From an uncultured Steroidobacter sp. (GTDB taxonomy: Bacteria > Pseudomonadota > Gammaproteobacteria > Steroidobacterales > Steroidobacteraceae): a stretch of 9,241 nt of DNA. Position 1 is the first letter of the stretch, and each line of letters begins with the position of its first letter. Below the pieces are notes generated by a model. The model saw only the letters and a program-made list of their open reading frames with translations, was not told where the DNA came from and ran no database searches. The DNA lies in NCBI GenBank assembly GCA_946478975.1, contig CAMLEO010000280.1, forward strand, positions 1-9,241, written 5' to 3'. The position numbers were made by a program, and so were the translations under genes. Positions 1-5,590 of this stretch are shown here, one piece after another.

Positions 1-299
1 TTCTGTCCGAAAAAGCCGAGCGCACCGGCCGGCGCATGAAACTGCGAGTGCAGCTGCGCAGCTTCGACGGCGTGTGTCGCATGGTCGCGTCGAACGTCGG
101 CATCGGCATCGTGCCGGAATCGAGCGCCACGCGCAGCAAACAGACCATGAAGCTGCACGTGATCGAGCTCACCGACGACTGGGCGTTCCGCAATTTGATG
201 ATCTGCGTACGCAGCCTGAAAGATCTGCCGATCTATGCTCAGGACCTGGTGAAGCTGCTGATCGCCCCTAACAGTAAGGACGCCGCGACCGCGCGCTGA
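1..299 (+). CDS. LysR-family transcriptional regulator, C-terminal part (5' end outside window)
   Basis: This is the C-terminal ~98 residues of a LysR-type regulator. The frame is open from base 3 to a TGA at 297-299, and the upstream DNA-binding helix-turn-helix is beyond the window edge. The visible part matches the last third of the LysR effector-binding domain: a strand with VQLRSFDGVCRMVASNVGIG, then IVPES, the usual 'always-on/GIGI-LP' segment, then a final strand ('LMICVRSLKDLP') and the last helix ending in LVKLL. ATG36 is internal, because the frame continues upstream of it in the same domain style. Proteins of this family bind a small-molecule effector and usually control a divergent gene, which would lie to the left of the window. 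The neighbour on the right, an EamA exporter, is convergent, with stop codons 2 bp apart, so it is not the classic divergent target. The effector is not predictable from this fragment. Confidence 0.85.
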   Translation, partial: LSEKAERTGRRMKLRVQLRSFDGVCRMVASNVGIGIVPESSATRSKQTMKLHVIELTDDWAFRNLMICVRSLKDLPIYAQDLVKLLIAPNSKDAATAR

Positions 300-301
300 T
301 T

Positions 302-1210
302 TCAGGTCGCATCGGCGACCGCTGCCGCCCGATCCGGCCGTTCCGAACGGCTGGTGATCCACACGCCCAGCATCACGATCGCGCCGCCGAGAATCGCCCG
401 CAGCGACATCGGCTCGCCCAGGAACAGGATGCCGGTGAGCACACCGACGATGGGAATCAAATTGGTGTAGACGCCGACCGCGCTGGCGTCCAGGTGCCGC
501 AGCGACGCGTTGTAAATCGCATAGGCCAGTCCCGACGCGATGCTGCCCAGATACAAAATGCCGATCCATCCCGTCGCCGGCAGCGGCTGCAATCCCGCCT
601 GCAGGATCTCGTAAGCAGAGAACGGCACTAACAACAGCGTACCCGTGGCCATCACGCACACCGTGATCACCAGCGATTCGAAGCCGGCAACTCGCTTCGC
701 GAGCGCCGTGTACAAGCCCCAACACACCACCGACGCAAACATCAGCGAATTACCGAGCAGCGGCGATTGCCCGGGCGCGGAGCTGTTGCCCGAGAACACG
801 ATCAACACGCCGGCGACCGACAGCGCAATTCCCAACCAGCGCAACGCTGTGGCCCGTTCACGCAGCCATACAACGGCCACGAGCGCCGTCATCGCGGGAA
901 TGGATGCTTGCACCAGCGCGCCCTGCGACGCCGACACATAAACCATCGCAAGATTGAACGTGAGGTAATACAACGTCACGCCCAGCAGGCCCATGCACCA
1001 GATCGTGCCCCAGGGCAGATGCATGCCGCGCTGGTGACGTCGGATGGCCAGGGGCAGCAGCACCAGCGTGCCGATGCCGACACGCACCAGCGCCAGTGTG
1101 AACGGCGGCCACAGCTCGACCAGGCCCTTGGTGACGGCGAACGCGCTGCCCCAGACCACCATGGGCAGCAGCAGCAACAGCATCGATCGAGTCTGGGCGT
1201 TCAGTGACAT
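302..1210 (-). CDS. EamA-family (DMT superfamily) inner-membrane transporter
   Basis: A 302-residue, very hydrophobic protein with about ten transmembrane helices arranged as two EamA repeats, roughly residues 13-140 and 150-288. This is the usual size and architecture for DMT-superfamily metabolite exporters such as RhaT/YdcZ/RarD-like proteins. Family hallmarks visible are the early 'VVWGSAFAVTKGL' segment in helix 1, the charged 'WLRERAT' loop at the end of the first repeat, 'CWGLYTALAKR' opening the second repeat, and 'GVLTGILFLGEP' followed by a final Gly-rich helix and a short Arg-rich cytoplasmic tail. It probably exports amino acids, nucleosides or other small metabolites; the substrate cannot be read from sequence. 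The ATG at 1208-1210 is the first in-frame start. The only purine run (AGG) abuts the ATG, so its ribosome site is poor. It is transcribed divergently from the peptidase gene, across a 102-bp gap containing an inverted repeat. Confidence 0.9.
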   Translation of the reverse strand: MSLNAQTRSMLLLLLPMVVWGSAFAVTKGLVELWPPFTLALVRVGIGTLVLLPLAIRRHQRGMHLPWGTIWCMGLLGVTLYYLTFNLAMVYVSASQGALVQASIPAMTALVAVVWLRERATALRWLGIALSVAGVLIVFSGNSSAPGQSPLLGNSLMFASVVCWGLYTALAKRVAGFESLVITVCVMATGTLLLVPFSAYEILQAGLQPLPATGWIGILYLGSIASGLAYAIYNASLRHLDASAVGVYTNLIPIVGVLTGILFLGEPMSLRAILGGAIVMLGVWITSRSERPDRAAAVADAT

Positions 1211-1218
1211 CCTGCCAT

Positions 1219-1235
1219 TGTCGCACGTCGCGACA
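1219..1235. promoter_or_regulatory. Perfect inverted repeat between divergent eamA and peptidase genes (candidate operator)
   Basis: TGTCGC-N5-GCGACA is a perfect 6-bp dyad whose arms are separated by five bases. It lies 9 bp upstream of the eamA start codon and 78 bp upstream of the peptidase start. The inner part (1221-1233) fits the generic T-N11-A dyad bound by LysR-type regulators. The repeat itself is seen directly; its role as an operator is inference. A 6-bp dyad in GC-rich DNA can also arise by chance. No convincing sigma-70 promoter is apparent around it in either direction. Confidence 0.3.
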
Positions 1236-1303
1236 CTTCCTTATCCGGCCGCCACAGCCGAGAATTCACCGGTCCCCCTCACGTCGGTCCGAACGATCGT
1301 CCC

Positions 1304-1307
1304 GGAG
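1304..1307 (+). promoter_or_regulatory. Ribosome binding site of the peptidase, supporting the long start
   Basis: GGAG lies 5 bases before ATG 1313. This is the only good Shine-Dalgarno sequence near the possible starts. It argues that translation begins at the start of the basic tail and not at a later codon where family members normally begin. Confidence 0.6.
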
Positions 1308-1312
1308 CATGC

Positions 1313-2386
1313 ATGGCCAGCAAGAAGCGCAAGACAGTGCGTCGTCCCACGCGTAAAGCCGCCGTCAGCAAACAACGCAGCCACGCCCGAAACGCAGTGC
1401 TGGCGAAGCGCAAACGACCGGCCAAGGCGCCGCTCGGGCTGCGCACGCTGTATCCGGCAATCAAACCTTACAAAAGCGGCATGCTGCGCGTCTCCGACGA
1501 GCACGAAATCTATTACGAGGAATGCGGCAATCCCAAAGGCAAGCCGGCGGTCTTCGTGCACGGCGGCCCCGGCGCCGGATGTGACAGCCGCGCGCGCAGC
1601 TTCTTCGATCCCGATGCGTATCGAATCATTTTGTTCGATCAGCGCGGCTGCGGCCGGAGCAAGCCGCACGCGAGCCTGGTCGACAACACCACCTGGCACC
1701 TGGTCGAGGACATGGAAAAACTGCGCAAGCACCTTGGCATCGAGCAGTGGCTGGTGTTCGGCGGCTCGTGGGGCTCAACGCTCGGACTGGCTTATTCCCA
1801 AACGCATCCGGAGCGCGTGACCGAGATCGTCCTGCGTGGAATTTTCACGCTGTCGCAGTTCGAGCTGCGCTGGTTCTATTTCGAAGGCGGCGCCAGCGCG
1901 CTGTTTCCGGATCATTGGCAAAACTACGTCGCCGCGATTCCGCCGGAAGAACGCGGCGACATGATCAATGCGTTCTACAAGCGCCTCACCAGTTCCGATC
2001 GTGCGACTCGCGTCAAAGCCGCGCGTGCCTGGTCGACCTGGGAAGCAGCGACCAGCTATCTGCACGTCAACGAAGACAATCTGCACAAGTGGGGCGAGGA
2101 AGATTTCGCGATCGCCGTGGCGCGCATCGAATGTCACTACTTCGTCAATCGCGGCTTCCTGGAACGCGAAGATCAGCTGATCCGCAACGTCGATCGCATC
2201 CGGCACATCCCGGCGGTGATCGTGCAGGGTCGTTACGACGTGGTGTGCCCGATGCAGACGGCGTGGCAGTTACATCAGGCGTGGCCCGAGGCGGAATTTC
2301 ACGTCACCCCCGATGCCGGGCACTCGGCGTTCGAGGCTGGCAATACGCACCAGCTGATTCTGGCGACCGATCGTTTCCGGGATTAG
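1313..2386 (+). CDS. pip: Proline iminopeptidase (prolyl aminopeptidase, peptidase family S33) with basic N-terminal tail
   Basis: A 357-residue alpha/beta-hydrolase that removes N-terminal proline from peptides, normally in the cytoplasm. From about residue 44 (RTLYPAI) the protein follows the classic Pip family. It has the oxyanion HGGPG motif (83-87), FDQRGCGRS (108-116), the nucleophile elbow GGSWGS with Ser152, the acid Asp309 in GRYDVVCP, and His337 in DAGHSAFE. A helical cap (about 178-285) contains the family-typical WSTWE and the Glu-rich segment after it that reads the substrate amino terminus. All catalytic residues are present, so it should be active. Family members usually start near residue 44. 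Here about 40 extra residues precede it, with 16 Lys/Arg and no acidic residue, and a GGAG 5 bases upstream supports this start. The next in-frame Met (57) would cut into the conserved core. The gene stands alone on the plus strand and its TAG overlaps the stop codon of the convergent HEAGH gene by 3 bp (2384-2386 against 2383-2385). Confidence 0.93.
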   Translation: MASKKRKTVRRPTRKAAVSKQRSHARNAVLAKRKRPAKAPLGLRTLYPAIKPYKSGMLRVSDEHEIYYEECGNPKGKPAVFVHGGPGAGCDSRARSFFDPDAYRIILFDQRGCGRSKPHASLVDNTTWHLVEDMEKLRKHLGIEQWLVFGGSWGSTLGLAYSQTHPERVTEIVLRGIFTLSQFELRWFYFEGGASALFPDHWQNYVAAIPPEERGDMINAFYKRLTSSDRATRVKAARAWSTWEAATSYLHVNEDNLHKWGEEDFAIAVARIECHYFVNRGFLEREDQLIRNVDRIRHIPAVIVQGRYDVVCPMQTAWQLHQAWPEAEFHVTPDAGHSAFEAGNTHQLILATDRFRD

Positions 2387-2874
2387 CGCTTGCGCCAGGT
2401 TGGCCGCGCGTCCTGATCGATCAGGCCGCGGTCGGCCAGCCAGGTTCGCGCATCGGCTGCGTCCTGCTCGAACCACGCACGTGCCGAGCCGAGACGAAAC
2501 GTGTAGCCCCACGCATCCATGTCGCGCCACATGCGTTGGCGGCCGACGCCGGGCAACTCGTCAGCCAGGACGATCTGCAAATAACAAACGCCGTTTTCCT
2601 CGTCGTGGTCGCCGCCGGCGTCCTTGTCCAACTGCTTGCGGCGCTCATCGGTCATGCAGATGAAATGACCGGCTTCGTGCAGCACCGAGTGAAGCGGAGT
2701 ATCCCGGCGCCAGTACAGGCGCGAGCCGATCAGCCCAGCCTCGCTCTCGCCCCAATACGAACCCGGGATCGTTTCACCCTCGGCCAGGGCTATACATTGC
2801 AGGCCGTAGCGGCTCAGCAATTCCGTGACTGCATCGACACCGACGTCGGTGACTTTCAGGACCTCACTGCTCAC
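2383..2874 (-). CDS. Conserved hypothetical protein with HEAGH (HExxH) zinc-metallopeptidase-like motif
   Basis: A 163-residue soluble protein with no signal peptide or membrane segment. I recognise no named family. The clearest feature is LHSVLHEAGHFICM, with His66-Glu67-x-x-His70 inside a hydrophobic helix, the active-site helix of zincin metallopeptidases. A second conserved-looking stretch, DEENGVCYLQIVLADEL (91-107), could supply the third zinc ligand (Glu92 or Glu93, about 23 residues downstream, a gluzincin-like spacing). Just before the motif is PGSYWGESEAGLIGSRLYWRRDTPLH, then after it a Trp/Asp-rich C-terminus with WGYTFR and a short helical tail. The start is GTG: the codon overlaps the lptE stop as GTGA, so translation is probably coupled to lptE. 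Zinc binding and proteolysis are inference; the fold could be a catalytically silent member. In many gammaproteobacteria holA follows lptE, and this protein does not resemble DNA polymerase III delta. Confidence 0.8.
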   Translation of the reverse strand: MSSEVLKVTDVGVDAVTELLSRYGLQCIALAEGETIPGSYWGESEAGLIGSRLYWRRDTPLHSVLHEAGHFICMTDERRKQLDKDAGGDHDEENGVCYLQIVLADELPGVGRQRMWRDMDAWGYTFRLGSARAWFEQDAADARTWLADRGLIDQDARPTWRKR

Positions 2875-3407
2875 AGAGAAGCGAGGCGCCGGACCACGAG
2901 CCCGGCCAGATCGCGCGCCAATGCTTCGCGCAGGTTTGCCTGTTCGCGCTGCTTGGCCAGCACTGTCGTTTCGTCGTAGCTGTAATCGCGCGTCAGCTCG
3001 AGCTTCTGTGGGGCGATGAGCTCCTCGGTGCGGCCGTTCACCGAGTACTCGATGTGATAGAACACTTCATATTCTTCGGGCGTATTGCGCGCCGACACCG
3101 TCAGCACCCGCTGGCCGCTTTGATCTTTGAGGATCTTGACGACGGCGGTCGCATCCTCGGGCCGTGACGCCAGGCGGGCGCCCGACGCCTGCAGCCGTTC
3201 GCGCAGCGCCCGGTTGAAATCGGTGAACCGGTCGTCGGTCTCGACGTAGGTGGTCGCCATCACCGGCGACAGCTTGGTCGTACCCTGCAGCCGCCAGCCG
3301 CAGCCGGACAGCAGCGCAGCCACCAGACACATCGACAGCAGGCCCAGGCGGGAAAAGCGAGCGACAAATCGCGGCACTGGCTGAACTCGTTGAAGAACGG
3401 GCCGCAA
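2871..3407 (-). CDS. lptE: LPS-assembly lipoprotein LptE
   Basis: A 178-residue outer-membrane lipoprotein that plugs the LptD barrel and helps deliver lipopolysaccharide to the outer leaflet. It has a basic-hydrophobic signal peptide with a lipobox LLSGC (lipidated Cys36), followed directly by GWRLQGT. That 'CG-[WF]-x-L-[RQ]-G' start of the mature chain is characteristic of LptE. The rest fits the family: short strands, 'FNRALRERLQASGARL', a two-strand segment with VTVSARNTPEEYEVFYHIEYSV, and a C-terminal amphipathic helix rich in Gln/Arg (LAKQREQANLREALARDLAGLVVRRL). The start is uncertain. TTG 3405-3407 gives a long 35-residue signal peptide and has no clear Shine-Dalgarno. GTG 3375-3377 (residue 11) would give a more typical 25-residue signal peptide. 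lptE usually sits next to leuS; here two genes intervene. The GTGA overlap with the next gene indicates co-translation. Confidence 0.9.
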   Translation of the reverse strand: MRPVLQRVQPVPRFVARFSRLGLLSMCLVAALLSGCGWRLQGTTKLSPVMATTYVETDDRFTDFNRALRERLQASGARLASRPEDATAVVKILKDQSGQRVLTVSARNTPEEYEVFYHIEYSVNGRTEELIAPQKLELTRDYSYDETTVLAKQREQANLREALARDLAGLVVRRLASL

Positions 3408-3485
3408 TGTTCGCGGTCGGCTGCCATAGGGTCAACGTTTCGGGGCGACGAGGCGGCAGGATTCAGCCGCGTTCAGGCGGTTGAG

Positions 3486-4571
3486 CTATCGAAACACCGG
3501 CTGGGCGGTGCTGGGCTGGGCCAGGGCCGGGCTCTTGAGCGCGCATTCGCTGTCCACCACGTAGCCGTGGCGGCAGACGATGCTGGCGTGGCTGGCGACA
3601 CTGCGCTGAACGGCCGCCAGCTGCTCGCTGCCCGAATGCCCCGGACAGTGCCGGCAATGCTCGGCCACATTGAGCATTTCCCCGGCATCCACCGGCGAGC
3701 TGTCGTTCCCTTCCCGCTCCAAGGCCGCCGTGCCATAGGAAAAGGCCAGCGGCACGGAGGCATTGCTGGCGTACCGGTTGAGCACGGTGATCATGCGCTC
3801 CTTTATAGCGGGCACATCGGAAATGCCGGCCTCCGGCAGCACGACCGCGAACGCCGCGCCTACCGGTGTGTCCAGGCGGGCGATCCAATCCACATGGGCG
3901 CGCACGCTGGAGTCGATGGCCTGCACGACGCACTTCAATACCGTCGGCTCCGGCACGCATGCAGTCGCCGGCGCGCCTTGAATCCGAACGCCTAAATTGA
4001 TGACGGCCAACTGCCGACCGTAGCGCTGCCCGCGTCGAATCTCCGACAGCAGGCGGCCCTGCAGCTCGACCGGCGAAAACGCGCCCGACTCGCTGTCGAT
4101 GCCGACCGACTGTTCCAGCACCGCGGCCTGCGCTTCACGCAGCGAACGACGCAGCGCCAGCGTGTTGAACGCGGCGTACACGCGAGAGAACAACTCAGCG
4201 TCAGAGATATTCTTGGTGAGATAGTCGTCGACGCCGGCGATATAGCCTTGCTCGAAGTCTGCGCTCGAATCGCGCATCGTCAGCATGATGATGTATGTGT
4301 CTTCGGCGGAGCGGGCCCGCAGTGCCTTGGTCAGCCCCAGCCCGTCCATCACCGGCATCTGCCAGTCGGTGATCACCAGCGGATACCACTCGTGCGCCAG
4401 GATATCGAGCGCCTCCTGCCCGTTGCAGGCATGGCGCACTTCGAAGCCGCCCGTGGTGAGCCGTTGTGTGATCAGCTCGCGAGCATCCGCCTCGTCATCC
4501 ACCACCAATATTCGCGACGGCAACGCGCGCGACAGCACCGACAGCCGCGTCGCCATGACACCCGCACTCAT
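3486..4571 (-). CDS. Response regulator: REC domain plus degenerate GGDEF-like domain and Cys/His-rich C-terminus
   Basis: A 361-residue cytoplasmic two-component protein. Residues 19-135 form a complete receiver domain: acidic pair Asp25-Asp26, phosphoacceptor Asp69 in VITDWQMPVMDG, Thr98 and Lys120, so it should be phosphorylatable. Residues about 160-290 align with a diguanylate cyclase fold: SEIRRGQRYGRQLAVINLGV corresponds to the strand-helix start. DWIARL (228-233) and FAVVLPEAGI (241-250) bracket the active-site hairpin, but GGDEF itself reads VGAAF (237-241), with an apparent 3-residue insertion before it. The catalytic acids are therefore missing and c-di-GMP synthesis is unlikely. 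The tail has Cys306-x2-Cys309, Cys333 and Cys343 with nearby His, possibly a metal site. The ATG start is preceded by AAAGAG (minus strand, 8 bases away). It is not next to its kinase, although the GAF kinase at the right edge is a possible partner. It separates lptE from the leuS side of the cluster. Confidence 0.88.
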   Translation of the reverse strand: MSAGVMATRLSVLSRALPSRILVVDDEADARELITQRLTTGGFEVRHACNGQEALDILAHEWYPLVITDWQMPVMDGLGLTKALRARSAEDTYIIMLTMRDSSADFEQGYIAGVDDYLTKNISDAELFSRVYAAFNTLALRRSLREAQAAVLEQSVGIDSESGAFSPVELQGRLLSEIRRGQRYGRQLAVINLGVRIQGAPATACVPEPTVLKCVVQAIDSSVRAHVDWIARLDTPVGAAFAVVLPEAGISDVPAIKERMITVLNRYASNASVPLAFSYGTAALEREGNDSSPVDAGEMLNVAEHCRHCPGHSGSEQLAAVQRSVASHASIVCRHGYVVDSECALKSPALAQPSTAQPVFR

Positions 4572-4619
4572 CCGCGCATCTCTTTGTTTTCGACCTTTGC
4601 AGCGTCACCAATGCGTGTT

Positions 4620-4648
4620 GCTTTATCATTCGCACGCGCAGCCGGCAA
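4620..4648 (-). promoter_or_regulatory. Weak candidate sigma-70 promoter for the response regulator
   Basis: On the minus strand TTGCCG (4643-4648) and TAAAGC (4620-4625) are 17 bases apart, about 50 bases ahead of the ATG at 4571. The -10 box is a poor match. The 167-bp gap to the upstream aldolase gene is the longest in the minus-strand block, so an independent promoter here is plausible, but this assignment is tentative. An AT-richer stretch with the self-complementary CGGA-TTTT-TCCG lies nearer the aldolase stop (about 4700-4712) and is not a typical terminator. Confidence 0.2.
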
Positions 4649-4738
4649 CCGCGGTTTCTACCGTAGCTCGATGCAGGGCCGCAAAAACATGGGTAAATGG
4701 CCGGAAAAATCCGCCCGGCGCGTTGACAGCCCAATGCG

Positions 4739-5512
4739 TCAGTCGCGGAAGCCGGGGTCGAGCCGGTCCATTTTGCGCAACAGGGCCGGCCAGACGATGC
4801 CGGTCCCGGCGCCGCGTGTCACCAGGCGCATGTATTCGGGCACGGTATCCAGCACTGCTTGCGAAATAGGAATGAGCTGGTCGTGGCCGCCCGCCTGCGC
4901 CAGCACCTGGATCTCACAGGCACGCTGCAGGCTGAACATTTCCATGAATGCATCGGAGACCGTGCGGCCGACGGTGAGCAGGCCGTGATTGCGCAGGATC
5001 ATGAAATGCGTGGCGCCGAGATCGGCCTGCAGGCGTTTCTTCTCGTCGGGGTTGAGCGCGAGCCCTTCGTAGTCGTGATACGACAGGCTCATCATGATGA
5101 AGGTCGCTTGTTGTGAGATCGGCAGCAGCCCTCGTTTCTGCGCCGACACAGCGATGCCCGCCGTTGTATGCAGATGTAACACACAACCCGCATCTTCACG
5201 CACCTCGTGCACGGCGCTGTGAATGGTATAACCGGCGGGATTGATCTCGTACGGGCTGGGCAATGTTTTATTGCCGGCGAGGTCGACGCGCACCAGGTTG
5301 GATGCGGTGACCTCTTCGAACATCAGGCCGTAAGGATTGATGAGAAAGTCATGAGTGCCGGGCACGCGCGCGGAGATGTGCGTGAACACCAGGTCGTCCC
5401 AGCCGAAGTGCGCAACCAAGCGATAACACGCGGCCAGATCGACGCGTGTGGCCCACTCCTCCGCCGAGACTTGCTGACGAACGTTTCCTACGGTGCGTTC
5501 CGCGGCTGACAT
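4739..5512 (-). CDS. Class II aldolase/adducin family protein
   Basis: A 257-residue soluble protein of the zinc-dependent class II aldolase/epimerase/adducin fold, related to fuculose-phosphate and ribulose-phosphate aldolase/epimerases. The fold's signature elements are present in order: a helix ending in YRLVAHFGWDDLVFTHIS, the LINPYGL strand, the zinc ligands His113 and His115 in HLHTTAG, and the third His176 in ILRNHGLL. The C-terminal ARLQ..-like helix ends in LLRKMDRLDPGFRD, common in this subfamily. Metal binding is therefore likely; the sugar-phosphate substrate is not predictable, and many close relatives have no assigned reaction. The start at ATG 5510-5512 is chosen because AGGGGT lies 6 bases upstream; a longer frame opening at TTG 5569 has no such site. 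It lies 78 bp downstream of leuS on the same strand and could be read with it. It has no obvious functional link to tRNA charging or LPS. Confidence 0.9.
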   Translation of the reverse strand: MSAAERTVGNVRQQVSAEEWATRVDLAACYRLVAHFGWDDLVFTHISARVPGTHDFLINPYGLMFEEVTASNLVRVDLAGNKTLPSPYEINPAGYTIHSAVHEVREDAGCVLHLHTTAGIAVSAQKRGLLPISQQATFIMMSLSYHDYEGLALNPDEKKRLQADLGATHFMILRNHGLLTVGRTVSDAFMEMFSLQRACEIQVLAQAGGHDQLIPISQAVLDTVPEYMRLVTRGAGTGIVWPALLRKMDRLDPGFRD

Positions 5513-5518
5513 GGCGTT

Positions 5519-5524
5519 ACCCCT
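5519..5524 (-). promoter_or_regulatory. Shine-Dalgarno fixing the aldolase start
   Basis: Minus-strand AGGGGT, 6 bases before ATG 5512. This is the strongest ribosome site in the window and decides in favour of the shorter 257-residue protein. Confidence 0.65.
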
Positions 5525-5557
5525 GGCTCGTTTGAACCAGAGGCTAACGCCCAGCAG

Positions 5558-5577
5558 CAAGCCGGGCAACCGGCTTG
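5558..5577. other. Perfect 8-bp hairpin between leuS and the aldolase gene
   Basis: CAAGCCGG-GCAA-CCGGCTTG is an 8-bp stem with a 4-base loop, 13 bases after the leuS stop in the direction of transcription. On the minus strand it is preceded by a T-rich run and followed by a non-T stretch, so it does not look like a canonical intrinsic terminator of leuS. It could be an mRNA-stabilising 3' structure, a processing site, or a weak terminator. The stem is seen directly; its role is inferred. Confidence 0.45.
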
Positions 5578-5590
5578 GTGCAAAATTAAA

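Noticed and set aside
297..304. Intrinsic terminator between the convergent lysR and eamA genes
   Set aside because: Stop codons are 2 bp apart and no stem with a T tract is visible; the same holds for the overlapping stops at 2383-2386.
1747..2979. 410-residue plus-strand frame running through the peptidase, the HEAGH gene and into lptE
   Set aside because: It overlaps three recognisable genes in another frame, with low-complexity Arg/Ala content; a shadow frame.
3408..3485. GCGGC-N8-GCCGC repeat between the response regulator and lptE as a terminator
   Set aside because: Only five pairs with an 8-base loop and no T tract; expected by chance in this GC-rich spacer.
4695..4716. GC-rich self-complementary patch with a T run after the aldolase stop as an intrinsic terminator
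   Set aside because: The T run lies inside the loop of CGGA-TTTT-TCCG and not after the stem, so it lacks terminator form.
5513..5569. 19-residue N-terminal extension of the aldolase from TTG 5569
   Set aside because: AGGGGT placed 6 bases before ATG 5512 and the family's usual length favour the shorter protein; the extension also overlaps the hairpin.
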